This document shows positions 55,383 to 64,000 of a stretch of 64,000 bases of DNA, piece by piece. The notes under the pieces were generated by a model. That model did no database searches. It was not told the origin of the DNA and saw only the letters and a list, made by a program, of their open reading frames with translations. The stretch is from Cytobacillus citreus. GTDB taxonomy: Bacteria; Bacillota; Bacilli; Bacillales; Cytobacillaceae. Position numbers and translations under genes: made by a program. Position 1 is the first letter of the stretch. Every line of letters starts with the position of its first letter. The DNA lies in the NCBI RefSeq assembly GCF_018343665.1, contig NZ_JAGYPM010000002.1:537979-601978 (forward strand). The letters are read 5' to 3'.

Positions 55383-55694
55383 GAGCCCGAAATCCTTCAA
55401 TAATCGACTAAACGGTAACAAAGAAGCAATCAATGAGCCCGAAATCCTTCAATAATCGACTAAACGGTAACAAAGAAGCAATCAATGAGCCCGAAATCCT
55501 TCAATAATCGACTAAACGGTAACAAAGAAGCAATCAATGAGCCCGAAATCCTTCAATAATCGACTAAACGGTAACAAAGAAGCAATCAATGAGCCCGAAA
55601 TCCTTCAACAATCGAATAAATGGTAACAAAGAAGCAATCAATGAGTCCGAAATCCTTCAATAATCGAATACCCGGTAACAAATAGGCATTCAAT
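55383..55694. repeat. six-unit 52-bp tandem repeat downstream of yvlD
   Basis: Units starting GAGCCCGAAATCCTTCAA begin at 55383, 55435, 55487, 55539, 55591 and 55643, all exactly 52 bp apart. The first four are essentially identical; the last two carry substitutions. No gene occupies 55263-55761. Confidence 0.95.
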
Positions 55695-55761
55695 GTCTCC
55701 AGCAAATCTCCTTTTTCTGTTTTAGAGTAATGATTAAGCATTAATCATAATAAACTAAAGA

Positions 55762-56469
55762 CTATTCATAATAGACATAGGATGAATATCCAAGCTTTTG
55801 CAAGGCTTCTGCCAGCTCATCTGCCTTTTTCTTATCTTTATAGGCACCGACTTGAACTTTATAGAGACCAGTTTTGGTAGGGGTTTTTGTTGGTGAAGGT
55901 GATCTTTTGGAATTAGTTTCACTCTTTAGCTTGTATTGATCGACAACAGCTTTTACAATGGCTTCAGCACAAGTTTGACGGTACTTGTCCGAGCGCAATA
56001 ATTCCGCTTCATTACGGTTTGTCATAAATCCGCATTCAACTAATACGGCAGTCATTTTCGTTTCGCGAAGGACATGAAAATCGGCTGTTTTAACACCTCG
56101 ATTGTTTAATCCTGTTGAAATAACAAGATTATGCTGAATTTTCTGAGCGAGCTCATAGGCTTCTTTTGGTTTAGAGGGGTGTATGTAGGTCTCGATGCCG
56201 TTTGCGTTATTCCAGGTTGACCCGAAGGCATTTGCATGGATGGCCACATAGGAATCGACCTTAAGCTGATTGGCTTGATTCGTTCGTTCCTTAAGTGGAA
56301 TGTCTCGTTCGTCTGAATGTGCAAAATAAACTATTACATTTTCATAGTTTTCTAGAGCCTCCTTGGCATAATTAGTGACTGCTCTATTAAAATCATATTC
56401 GCGCAGACCATCAGGGGATCGTTTTCCAGCTGTATGATAACCATGGCCGGCATCAAGCATAATTTTCAT
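55762..56469 (-). CDS. N-acetylmuramoyl-L-alanine amidase with SPOR domain (CwlC-like)
   Basis: This 235-residue peptidoglycan amidase has an Amidase_3 catalytic domain (about 1-175; LDAGHG, then KERTNQAN, HANAF and VECGFMTNR, supplying the Zn ligands and Glu) and a Pro/Thr-rich linker, then a SPOR domain (about 200-235). There is no signal peptide, as in sporulation-specific CwlC or phage-type lysins, which act after mother-cell lysis. AAAGGAGTGG precedes the ATG. Mother-cell lysis during sporulation is the likely role. Confidence 0.9.
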   Translation of the reverse strand: MKIMLDAGHGYHTAGKRSPDGLREYDFNRAVTNYAKEALENYENVIVYFAHSDERDIPLKERTNQANQLKVDSYVAIHANAFGSTWNNANGIETYIHPSKPKEAYELAQKIQHNLVISTGLNNRGVKTADFHVLRETKMTAVLVECGFMTNRNEAELLRSDKYRQTCAEAIVKAVVDQYKLKSETNSKRSPSPTKTPTKTGLYKVQVGAYKDKKKADELAEALQKLGYSSYVYYE

Positions 56470-56529
56470 ACTACCACTCCTTTCAAATGATTAACCTATT
56501 TCAAACGATTATTATTAGCCCATTCACCT

Positions 56530-57262
56530 TTATCATATAAATCGATTTTCAAAAAGGACATGGTATTTAAACAAAAAAAGAACAGCTTTATTAAAATGGT
56601 ACCTGTAGTTAGGACACTTGAAAAAGAGTGTCTTATCTACAGGTATTTTTTTATATACTTTAATTTCAAGATATAGGGGATTAGGGGAAATCATACCGCC
56701 GTGGGTCAAAGGGATACCGGACTCCCCCCTGGCAAGCAGATCCACTTCGTATCTTATGCGAGGAGTTAGTTTACGAAGGAATAGTTGTAGTGGCATCAGG
56801 AAACAGCAATGAACTCACTAGTAGTTCTGTCATATTACCTTCCGTAATTTCTGTGGGGGGAGATTATAATACCTAAAAATGGAGAAAGAGGATACTGAAA
56901 CCTTTTTGGGGAGTAAAGGGTTAACTTTTGATCAAAAATGGAATCCAGATATTTTCGCACCAGCGATGAAGGTTGTTTTGACATTTCCATTTAAGTCAGA
57001 AGAAGAACGCATAAATCATTATACTGTAATGAATGACAACCTTCCTCCTAATTATGCTCGTCAAATGGGTACCTCTTATGCTGCCCCGATTGTGTTAGGA
57101 CTGGTAGCGTGTATTTGGCAAATACACCCCAATTGGTCTGCTAAACAGGTCATAACATCCTTAATTTCTAGTTCTACATTTAATGGAAAATGGGAATCGT
57201 TAAAAGCTGGGTTGGTGCATTTAGCAGGAAAGATAAAAAGTAAGCAATTTATTAAACTCTGA
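56530..57262 (+). pseudogene. S8 subtilisin-like peptidase, degraded
   Basis: Pieces of a subtilase appear in shifting frames. Around 56770-56875 the frame reads VYEGIVVVASGNS and VILPSVISVGGDYN (the Asn oxyanion region) before a stop. From about 56945 another frame gives the catalytic GTSYAAPIV (Ser near 57070) followed by the C-terminal helices. The Asp and His motifs are not seen. 56530-56690 holds nothing else. Confidence 0.8.
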
Positions 57263-57456
57263 TGGATGGATTAGAAGAAGATGCAAGATATAAAAGAGTT
57301 GCAACTTTTGGGAAAAGACATTTGGCATTAGAAACGATAACTGGTAACGAAATAAGAAGAGAACCTGAATGGCAAGAGGGGGAAGATCCATATTCAAATA
57401 GGAGTATCGAAGCTTTGTTAAAGATTGCGGAAAAATGGAAGTCCTTTTTGAACTAA
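57262..57456 (+). CDS. small uncharacterised protein coupled to the subtilase relic
   Basis: This 64-residue charged protein begins at an ATG that overlaps the relic's stop (TGATG at 57260-57264), so it was probably translated by coupling. It has no membrane or signal segment and no recognisable motif; the C-terminal half looks helical (SIEALLKIAEKWKSFL). It may have been a partner or immunity-like protein of the peptidase and may now be silent. Confidence 0.5.
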   Translation: MDGLEEDARYKRVATFGKRHLALETITGNEIRREPEWQEGEDPYSNRSIEALLKIAEKWKSFLN

Positions 57457-57481
57457 CGCGCGCCCTAAAGAAGAGTAAATA

Positions 57482-57516
57482 AAAGTCCCGTATCCAATAA
57501 AGTATACGGGACTTTG
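57482..57516. terminator. bidirectional terminator before the P450 gene
   Basis: A 12-bp stem AAAGTCCCGTAT/ATACGGGACTTT lies between convergent transcripts. Confidence 0.8.
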
Positions 57517-57543
57517 AGTAAATTACTTATTTAATAAGAAAAA

Positions 57544-60500
57544 TTAGATTCCAGCCCAAACATCTTTTCCATATCGTCCTTCACGTTGTAACTGATCCAA
57601 CCAATTTTTTGCCTCTTGTTCACTGACCCCATGATGTTCTTGGTAAGTCTGACAAAGAGTATCTTCCACATCCGGAGCCATCCGACTTCCATCACCGCAT
57701 ATATAGAGGTGAGCCCCATTACCTAATAATGAAATTAATTTAGCCCCATCTTGTTTCATTAAGTGCTGTACGTATGTTTTGGGATGTCCTTCTAAGCGAG
57801 AAAAAGCTGTGTGCAAAGATATTAAGCCATCCATTTCATCTTTTTCCAGCTCTGTACGATAAAGATAATCTTGTTCGGGATGACGACAACCGAAATATAG
57901 ATGAGCTTCTCCTAACTTTACCCCTTTTTGTTTTTGAACACGACGAGCTTGTAAAAAACCTCGAAATGGTGCAATCCCAGTTCCTGGTCCAACCATGATA
58001 ATTGGCGTTTCTGGATCTTTTGGCAACTGAAAACCGGATTGTGGAGTACGAATAAAACAAGTAATATTGTCTTCGTTGTGACGTTGAGCTAAATAGTTAG
58101 AAGCAACCCCTTTATATTTGCCTCGTCCACTCCATGCAGGTCCGCTTACAACACCGACTGTAATACTCAGGCGATCCTGGGCAACGAGTGGTGAGCTTGA
58201 AATAGAATAGTAGCGCGGTTTGAGTGCAGGGAGAAGTTCTAAAAACCGCTCAAACGGTATTTCACATGCTTCGTACTTTTCGAGAAGATCTAACATAGAA
58301 ATACGTTTCTCTAATATTTGCTCCTGGTAAATTCCCTCTTCCACTAAAGTTTCTAATTCGCGTTTGTGCGGAGGGCAAACCGTAAACGAAGCCAGTTCCC
58401 GTATTTGGGCTCTGGTTGCTACTTCCTGCACTTCCACACTATAGCTGAGAAGATCATGTAAACTAACAGGCACAGCAAGTGGCAGATGAGCTGCGTTTCG
58501 TCCACTTGCTGTCAGCACTACTTGATCATTCCCATTCAAATTATATCTACGGAGAATGCGGCTGACATTTTCCCCACTGTTGTGTGGAAGCACTCCGAGA
58601 TGGTCTCCTTCGTGATAAGTAACTCCTTGCGGTAAGGCCACCTCGATATGCCGAGTGCTCTGATCACTGCCAGCTGATTGGAGTTCGCGATTTTCCACAA
58701 TAGTTGCATTCACTGCTTCGTACGAATGAGCAAGAGGAGATCCTCCAAGACCACTGACAAACTGAAGACTTAGGGTACTGCGTTCTTTTTCTACATTTTC
58801 ATTGAGATCCAATCCAAAAGCTTTCATCGCGTCCGACCACATGCTGCATTTCCATTGGTCAAACTGTTCCTCAAAGTCTCCGCTTGCATCGCCCTCCCCG
58901 CGTGCCGAAAATCGGGTTGCCCCTTTTTGGGCAAGCTGTTCATCGATGAATCTCGGGACATGCTGAAAGGTACTGGCCCAGTTATGATCTCCACAGCCAA
59001 ACACCGCATAATGGACACCGGTAAGCTCACCCGGGTTTAGTTCCTCCAGCCACTGCACAAACTGACCTGCATTACTAGGCGGCTTTCCGTTATAAGAGGA
59101 AGTCACAATAAGAACCGCCCCTTCTTTTGGCAGGCTTCCTATCCGATCGTTAAGGACTGCCACTTCCGTCTGAACACCGTGTAAACTAGCTGTGTCCGCC
59201 AGTTCTCGTGCAATTCCTTCTGCTGTCCCTGTATCAGAACCGTAAAGAACAAGCAGCGGACGGTTATTGATTCCAACGAGAGAAGCTGCATTCTGAACGT
59301 GCTGTTCGATCTGGCCATCCTCCGGCGTCTCTACTATGGGAGCAAGGACAGATGGATGGATGGTAGCTTGATTTCGGGATTGAACCCTAATCTTAAAATC
59401 GCCCGGCTTTAGCGTTAATGTTTGCTTGACATCCAGCTGATAGTTTTGATAATCGATCAAATCAAAATGTTGAAGAAGAATTCCCAGTACGAGAGTGGCC
59501 TCATGAAGGGCAAACTGCATACCGATACATGCCCGCTGGCCATTTCCAAACGGCTTATAAGCATGATGAGGGACTTTATCCGGGTCTTCAAACCGTTCAG
59601 GATGGAATTCTTCCACATTGTCTCCCCATGCGTCTTTATCTCGATGAAGCTGTGGAATAAGAACGGTAATGCGATCTTCTTCTTTCTTAATTGGGTATTT
59701 CCCGCCAATGACAGTGTCTTCTTTTGCGGAAAGGCTGAATGCTGGTGCGGTAGGCCATAGACGCAGTGATTCATTTAAAATCATCCGAATATACTTAAGC
59801 TGCAGAACTTGTTGATATGTCGGAGTTGGACCTGTTAATACCCGGTCTACTTCTTCATAGGCTTTTCTCAATTTATCCGGATTTTTCAATAAGAAATAGA
59901 TCGCAAAGGATAACAATCCACTTGTTGTCTCATGTCCGGCTATTAAAAAGGTGATGATTTGGAAACGAATATTTTCATCATCCAGTTTTTCGCCCGTTTC
60001 CGGATCCTTCACATTCAGCATACGAGCGAGCAAATCATTTTCTCCCTGGTCCCCACTGGCCTTACGTTCGGCAATGATATGATCGACTAGAGAAAACATC
60101 GTTTGGATATCATGTTGAAATTGACGTTTCGTTCTTACCATGAATTTGTCCTGTATATCTAATCGTTGTGTTTGATGCATCGCTTCATCTAGAGCACGGA
60201 CCATGCTGGTGATAAAAGGATGAGGGGTCTCACGATAGAAACTATTAAACCGGTAGTTAAAGCCGCATAAACCAATCGTGTCTAATGTCAGACGGGTCAT
60301 ATCCTCCGGAACATCCACCTCTTCATTGGGGTTAAGGCGTGCCCATTTTTGAACAAGCTGGACGGCAATATCGACCATCATGGAATGATATCCTTTCATA
60401 GCTCGTTGACTAAAAGTAGGCATAAGTATGTTATGGGCTTTTCTCCAGTTAGGCTCGTGAGTCCAGCTTGTAAATAACCCGTCTCCACCAAAGGGACGTA

Positions 60501-60738
60501 CTTTTTCTAACGAACCTCCAGCACTTTTATCAAACCGGGACTGATTACAGACTTCCGCCACCAGTTCATGTCCGGAAACGATAATAGTACCGCCACCTGG
60601 AGTTTGAAGCCGAAAAATGGGACCGCACTCTTCTGCTAGTTTGATAAACGATAAAATTGGTTTATCTTTATCGATCAATGGAAGATGGCCAAGTGGGCCA
60701 TATGTTTTCGGTTGAGGGATCGTGGTCAACTCTTTCAT
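57544..60738 (-). CDS. cypD: cytochrome P450-CPR fusion fatty acid hydroxylase (CYP102, CypD type)
   Basis: This 1064-residue self-sufficient fatty acid hydroxylase fuses P450 (1-475), a flavodoxin-like FMN domain (about 495-640) and an FAD/NADPH reductase (about 670-1064). AGHETTS is at 267-273, ESLR at 323-326 and haem ligand Cys404 in [18 protein letters not shown] motifs include RYYSISSSP and [12 protein letters not shown]. By eye it is nearest B. subtilis CypD (CYP102A2). The positions matching BM3 Arg47 and Tyr51 are Gly49 and Ile53. A TetR gene 50 bases upstream probably represses it. Confidence 0.94.
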   Translation of the reverse strand: MKELTTIPQPKTYGPLGHLPLIDKDKPILSFIKLAEECGPIFRLQTPGGGTIIVSGHELVAEVCNQSRFDKSAGGSLEKVRPFGGDGLFTSWTHEPNWRKAHNILMPTFSQRAMKGYHSMMVDIAVQLVQKWARLNPNEEVDVPEDMTRLTLDTIGLCGFNYRFNSFYRETPHPFITSMVRALDEAMHQTQRLDIQDKFMVRTKRQFQHDIQTMFSLVDHIIAERKASGDQGENDLLARMLNVKDPETGEKLDDENIRFQIITFLIAGHETTSGLLSFAIYFLLKNPDKLRKAYEEVDRVLTGPTPTYQQVLQLKYIRMILNESLRLWPTAPAFSLSAKEDTVIGGKYPIKKEEDRITVLIPQLHRDKDAWGDNVEEFHPERFEDPDKVPHHAYKPFGNGQRACIGMQFALHEATLVLGILLQHFDLIDYQNYQLDVKQTLTLKPGDFKIRVQSRNQATIHPSVLAPIVETPEDGQIEQHVQNAASLVGINNRPLLVLYGSDTGTAEGIARELADTASLHGVQTEVAVLNDRIGSLPKEGAVLIVTSSYNGKPPSNAGQFVQWLEELNPGELTGVHYAVFGCGDHNWASTFQHVPRFIDEQLAQKGATRFSARGEGDASGDFEEQFDQWKCSMWSDAMKAFGLDLNENVEKERSTLSLQFVSGLGGSPLAHSYEAVNATIVENRELQSAGSDQSTRHIEVALPQGVTYHEGDHLGVLPHNSGENVSRILRRYNLNGNDQVVLTASGRNAAHLPLAVPVSLHDLLSYSVEVQEVATRAQIRELASFTVCPPHKRELETLVEEGIYQEQILEKRISMLDLLEKYEACEIPFERFLELLPALKPRYYSISSSPLVAQDRLSITVGVVSGPAWSGRGKYKGVASNYLAQRHNEDNITCFIRTPQSGFQLPKDPETPIIMVGPGTGIAPFRGFLQARRVQKQKGVKLGEAHLYFGCRHPEQDYLYRTELEKDEMDGLISLHTAFSRLEGHPKTYVQHLMKQDGAKLISLLGNGAHLYICGDGSRMAPDVEDTLCQTYQEHHGVSEQEAKNWLDQLQREGRYGKDVWAGI

Positions 60739-60789
60739 TCAAAACATCCTTTCAAAAAAGTATTATTTAAAAATCTCTGACTATCGGTA

Positions 60790-61428
60790 TTACTTGATAA
60801 AGTTTACTTTTAAACTGTGTTTGATTACTTGTTTCCATTTCTCTTCATCTTTTGTTACATTTGTGAAGTTCCCCATAACATGAGGAGTGGCTTGTTGGTA
60901 TGCAACGGATGACAACAACATGACACTGAGTTCCTCTGGATGCTGGTCTGCGAGAACACCCAATTCAATCCCTTTTACAATAAAAGGATAGGTTTGGTCG
61001 TGAAAAGGCTTGATTAATTTAGCAAATAAATGGTCAAATCTTTCACCTTGTTGAACCGTTTCGTTAATGATAAACAAACTGAATTCTCGATGTTGAAAAG
61101 TCATTTCAACCAGCTTGTCGAATAATTCGACTAATAAGACTCTCATATCAGAAGCATTATTTACATCTTTTAGACTGAAGTCATTGGTTTGCAGCACCCT
61201 ATGGGAGAGTTTTGACATCACTTCTTTCCATAAGTCTAATTTTGAACCAAAATGGTACTTTACAAGAGCCATATTTACATTAGCATTCAGGGCAATTTCG
61301 CGGAGACTCGTTTCCTCAAACCCCTTAGTGGAAAAAAGCTTAGTAGCAGAGTCTAAAAGCTTCATTTTTGCCACTTCTTTATCTTTGACAGGTCTTCCGG
61401 GTGCGTTTTTACTATCACCATTATTCAT
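60790..61428 (-). CDS. fatR: TetR family regulator (FatR/BM3R1-like)
   Basis: This 212-residue repressor has an N-terminal TetR HTH (about 22-68; LREIALNANVNMALVKYHFGSK) and a C-terminal ligand domain. In B. subtilis FatR, encoded next to cypB, is released by fatty acids; the same arrangement here with a CYP102 gene supports orthology. It is 51 bases upstream of cypD in one transcript. Its promoter carries two operator-like palindromes (61450-61498). Confidence 0.88.
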   Translation of the reverse strand: MNNGDSKNAPGRPVKDKEVAKMKLLDSATKLFSTKGFEETSLREIALNANVNMALVKYHFGSKLDLWKEVMSKLSHRVLQTNDFSLKDVNNASDMRVLLVELFDKLVEMTFQHREFSLFIINETVQQGERFDHLFAKLIKPFHDQTYPFIVKGIELGVLADQHPEELSVMLLSSVAYQQATPHVMGNFTNVTKDEEKWKQVIKHSLKVNFIK

Positions 61429-61449
61429 AATAGAATTTCCTTTCTATAA

Positions 61450-61498
61450 TTAATCATTCGATTAATTAATATGCGCTTATTATTAATCGAATGATTAA
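61450..61498. promoter_or_regulatory. twin TetR operators overlapping the fatR-cypD promoter
   Basis: TTAATCATTCGATTAA (61450-61465) and TTAATCGAATGATTAA (61483-61498) are inverted copies of one another, each itself nearly palindromic, with centres 33 bp apart (about three helical turns). The second lies inside the spacer of a candidate minus-strand promoter. Confidence 0.8.
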
Positions 61499-61507
61499 TA
61501 AAGTCAA
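61479..61507 (-). promoter_or_regulatory. sigma-A promoter of fatR-cypD
   Basis: On the minus strand TTGACT (61507-61502) and AATAAT (61484-61479) are 17 bases apart, with the operator 61483-61498 between them. Confidence 0.65.
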
Positions 61508-62029
61508 GAGAAATACGAAGGCTCCATCTTTTTAAACGAATCAAACCGAAAGTAAAAGAGGAGGTAGATGGTATGAAATAATGGACATATTGATGTAAAA
61601 GGATTGGAATTAAAGTTAATCATATGGAATTATTCATCTTATTTCCGTCCTTATCCTTTCCCTATATGCTCATGATTATGATGCTGGGTATAGGATTGGG
61701 GAAATCCAGGCCGATTCCTAGCAATGATTCTTTTAGTTTTACAGCTTGCAAGTAGTGGAGCAATGTTTCCGTGCTTTATGGGAGTACGATAACTTCATAA
61801 GAAGTCTATATTTTCTTAATTATATTGATTCTCCGCCTTTAGGAGAAAGTTATCATAAGTTACGTAAAGCAGTATCCTATGCTAATTTCGGTAAATTACG
61901 CTTTAAAAACGAAAATGATCAACATATCTGGAGTGAATGCAGTCGTTTACTTGCCAATTGCATTATTAATTACAACGCCAGTATTTTATCTAATATGTTG
62001 GCTTACAAATTTCCCGAACGAGAAAGCCC

Positions 62030-62416
62030 ACACCGGGCATAGCCTGTCTTTAGACGTGTATGAAAGTGTGGTCAGATACGGAGTGCCGCTAAAAAGTCTA
62101 ATTGTTAGCGGTACTTCAAGTATCTGAAGATTAATATAGAAACATATGTTCTTTTTTCTGTAAATCTGATATAATAGGAATAACATTAAACAAACAAAAC
62201 AAAATAATCAGTTTTGTAATTTAAAGAAATATTGGGTTAGAAACGAGCCCAGCAGTCGATAAGCACCACTGAGGTGTTTGGCTGCGGAAGTCTTGAGCAA
62301 ACGCTTTGTAGTGTCTATATGTTGTACCCTATTTGGTGGATTAAAATGGGGGAGAGTATAGAAGAAACAAGCTAGTCGTTCAAGAACCCCATTGCTTTAG
62401 CTATGGGAGTTTCAGA
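62030..62416 (+). mobile_element. non-autonomous IS200/IS605-like element without tnpA or tnpB
   Basis: This roughly 385-bp insert interrupts the Tn3 transposase relic. Its right end is a hairpin (CCCAT...ATGGG, 62388-62407) followed by GAGTTTCAG, in the style of IS605-family right ends. The left boundary is uncertain (61995-62050). No transposase or TnpB reading is present. Confidence 0.6.
62233..62416 (+). ncRNA. omegaRNA (reRNA)-like scaffold without TnpB
   Basis: The tract AGCAGTCGATAAGCACCACT, then GGCTGCGGAAG, GAGCAAACGCTTTGTAGTGT, GTACCCTATTTGGTGG and GTTCAAGAACCCCATTGC resembles the RNA scaffold at the 3' end of IS605-type tnpB genes in Firmicutes. If expressed, the guide would be the 16-20 bases from about 62417, which are the Tn3 relic itself. 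Assignment is by recalled pattern and needs a covariance search. Confidence 0.65.
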
Positions 62417-62543
62417 TGGCAACATATTAACCTCTATGGACGATACGAATTTAATAAACAACAGGAGTCTGTTGATATGGATGCAATCATCCAAGAATTA
62501 GCTCAATCAAAAGTGATATCTGAAACAGAGTAAACATTATTTT

Positions 62544-62580
62544 AGGAGTACTTCCTTTATTTTCAATGAAGTACTCCTTA
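62544..62580 (+). terminator. hairpin after the Tn3 transposase stop
   Basis: Perfect 11-bp stem AGGAGTACTTC/GAAGTACTCCT (62544-62554, 62568-62578) followed by TATTTCCC; a likely old terminator. Confidence 0.65.
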
Positions 62581-62597
62581 TTTCCCTTTTTCGGGGG

Positions 62598-62800
62598 ATG
62601 GGCAAAAACATCCTATAATAATTATCGATATCAGTGGAACTTAAAAAAGATGACCCCTATTCAATATGAGGGCAGTGAAAAACTGGAGTTTTTTGAAAGC
62701 ATAACCGATTTCCATCAATATAAAGACAACAAAAGAAGCGAACAACCTATATATAGTAGGTCATTAGCTTCTTTTTCTCTTTAAACGGACTTTTTCAGTG
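62598..62800 (+). mobile_element. IS3-family transposase 3'-end remnant
   Basis: One frame reads NNYRYQWNLKKMTPIQYEG, the conserved C-terminus of IS150-type IS3 transposases. It is followed by ACGGACTTTTTCAGTGGCC, typical of the 3' end. A hairpin AAAGAAGC/GCTTCTTT (about 62733-62775) lies between. Confidence 0.7.
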
Positions 62801-62902
62801 GCCTCATTCAATATAGGAATCATCTTCTAGTTGCTTAATCGCTTTTTTTATTGTGTCCTTGACATAGGTGCCAGTTTATATAATAGCTATCTCTTCTTTT
62901 TT

Positions 62903-63628
62903 CTATAAAAGTTTTAACGCTTCTTCATCAGCGATAATCGTTACATTTTCATGGCGCTTTAGTGCGGATGCAGGAAATGATTCATCGATTTCACCATTGA
63001 TAAGTTTACTGATCGCTTCAGCTTTCGCCTCACCTGAAGCAAGCAGCAAAATTTCCTTACTTGCCATTATAGAGGCGATACCCATTGTAATCGCGTGAGT
63101 CGGAACTTCATCAATAGAATCGAAAAATCTCGCATTTGCCTGCCTCGTGTTTTCCTCAAGCTCGATGAGATGAGTGGTGCTGTCGAAAGGCGTTCCTGGC
63201 TCATTAAAGCCAATATGCCCATTTTCTCCGATACCAAGTAATTGCAAATCAATTCCTCCGACTTTGTTCAATAAATCCTCATAGCGAGAGCATTCCTCAA
63301 GTAAATCTTTTGTAGTTCCGTTTGGAAGATATGTTTGTGATGAAGGAATGTCAATATGATCAAACAGCTGTTCCTTCATAAAAAAATGATAGCTATTCGG
63401 ATTACTAGAATCGATGCCGATGTATTCATCAAGATTAAACGTTAGGATGTTTTTATATGTCGTATTGTTTTGATTATGGTCTTCGATAAGCTTTTTGTAG
63501 ACGCCCTTTGGTGTGCCTCCAGTTGCTAAACCGAGCTTTAACTCAGGATTCGTCTGGATTCGATCCAGCATGAACTGTGCTGCCTTCGTACTCATTTCTT
63601 CGTAGTTAGCGGTTCGTATGATTTTCAT
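62903..63628 (-). CDS. nagB: glucosamine-6-phosphate deaminase
   Basis: This 241-residue enzyme converts glucosamine-6-phosphate to fructose-6-phosphate and ammonia. Motifs are GLATGGTPKG (about 38-47), FNLDEYIGI with catalytic Asp near 67, and GIGENGHIGFNEPG (about 130-143) with the catalytic His. ATG at 63628 follows GAGGAGG; the 33-residue in-frame extension lacks a site. nagA and a GntR regulator, its usual neighbours, are not in view. 63629-63975 is AT-rich spacer. Confidence 0.95.
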   Translation of the reverse strand: MKIIRTANYEEMSTKAAQFMLDRIQTNPELKLGLATGGTPKGVYKKLIEDHNQNNTTYKNILTFNLDEYIGIDSSNPNSYHFFMKEQLFDHIDIPSSQTYLPNGTTKDLLEECSRYEDLLNKVGGIDLQLLGIGENGHIGFNEPGTPFDSTTHLIELEENTRQANARFFDSIDEVPTHAITMGIASIMASKEILLLASGEAKAEAISKLINGEIDESFPASALKRHENVTIIADEEALKLL

Positions 63629-63975
63629 TATTTCCTCCTCAAGAATAAGCCGTTTTTTCTCTACAAATGCTAAAGCTGGCCTTCCATACATTGGAATTAT
63701 TATGTAGTTGATTTCTCTGAAACCCATATTTACCAGCTTTGGTCAATACACACTTTTATTATAGGTTCTTTTATATGATAATGTCTATTGATTATATGTT
63801 TTTACAATTAGGAACTTCATAATGTTTTTGGAACGATTCCGATTCATTCGTTTGGTTCTTCGGTAAAAAGTGCTAAAATAAATGGATAAAGTTATAAAAA
63901 GGCAGTCCCTAACCAGAAACAAAACTGATAGAGTGATTTAAGTGCCGTTTCTATTCGAAAATGGAGGTTATCAAA

Positions 63976-64000
63976 TTGGCTAAAGTATGCACGAAAGACG
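63976..64000 (+). CDS. start of a further gene, cut by the window edge
   Basis: GGAGG at 63963-63967 lies 8 bases before TTG at 63976, opening MAKVCTKD. Too short to identify. Confidence 0.4.

Larger units (their letters stand above)
61743..62533 (+). pseudogene. Tn3-family transposase C-terminus, deleted and interrupted
   Basis: Upstream part (61746-62000) reads LWEYDNFIRSLYFLNYIDSP, then GESYHKLRKAVSYANFGKLR and SRLLANCIINYNASILSNML, characteristic of Tn3-family transposases, with an internal deletion between the first two segments. The reading resumes at 62417 as WQHINLYGRYEFNKQQESVD and ends at the stop 62531. Between them lies an IS605-like insert. Confidence 0.8.

Noticed and set aside
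61624..61755. Short hydrophobic open frame (MELFILFPSLSFPYMLM) upstream of the Tn3 relic
   Set aside because: No ribosome site and no family resemblance; it lies among decayed mobile DNA.

Overview
The window reads as a low-GC, spore-forming member of the Bacillaceae. The evidence is a chromosomal backbone matching the Bacillus subtilis order yvjA-cccB-ftsEX-ctpB-minJ, csbA-uvrB-uvrA and yvlA-yvlB-yvlD, plus an alpha/beta-type small acid-soluble spore protein, a Spo0M-like protein, and frequent TTG/GTG starts behind strong GGAGG sites. No rRNA, tRNA or CRISPR array was seen. Gene names rest on remembered family signatures and gene order; no database search was run.

Layout. 0-7.1 kb is conserved cell-envelope and division backbone (YitT-family protein, cytochrome c-551, FtsE/FtsX, CtpB protease, MinJ). 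About 7.4-42.4 kb is a block of accessory genes lying between minJ and csbA: (a) 7.4-19.3 kb, a catabolic region with a PucR-type activator, class III aminotransferase, two sodium:solute symporters each with a small membrane partner, a CoA-acylating semialdehyde dehydrogenase, an amidohydrolase and an M20 N-carbamoyl amino acid hydrolase, which together suggest uptake and breakdown of a beta-alanine-like or carbamoylated amino acid; (b) 19.8-26.8 kb, a ThDP enzyme, a Spo0M-like gene, an apparently ownerless manganese (yybP-ykoY) riboswitch, an ECF sigma/anti-sigma pair and an XRE-DUF2178-DUF3784 module; (c) 26.8-32.1 kb, a sulfide-detoxification operon (SQR, DUF1641, CstB-like persulfide dioxygenase-rhodanese, TauE exporter) with a LysR regulator; (d) 32.2-33.9 kb, a graveyard of duplicated gene pieces and IS ends; (e) a 1372-residue secreted phosphodiester glycosidase/phosphatase, a broken hydrolase, a LOG protein, and a lysine permease under a lysine riboswitch.

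42.7-55.2 kb returns to backbone (csbA, brnQ/GntR, uvrBA with a LexA box, yvlABD). 55.7-64 kb holds a CwlC-like amidase, a broken subtilase, a fatty-acid P450-reductase fusion (CypD type) with its TetR repressor and twin operators, a nest of transposon relics, and nagB.

The most unusual content is non-coding. Two families of structured intergenic repeats occur four to five times each; one always lies just 3' of an intrinsic terminator. Three unrelated tandem arrays share a 52-bp period. An omegaRNA-like scaffold without its TnpB gene sits inside a dead Tn3-family transposase gene. A tandem-terminated Mn riboswitch has no obvious Mn-transport target gene.
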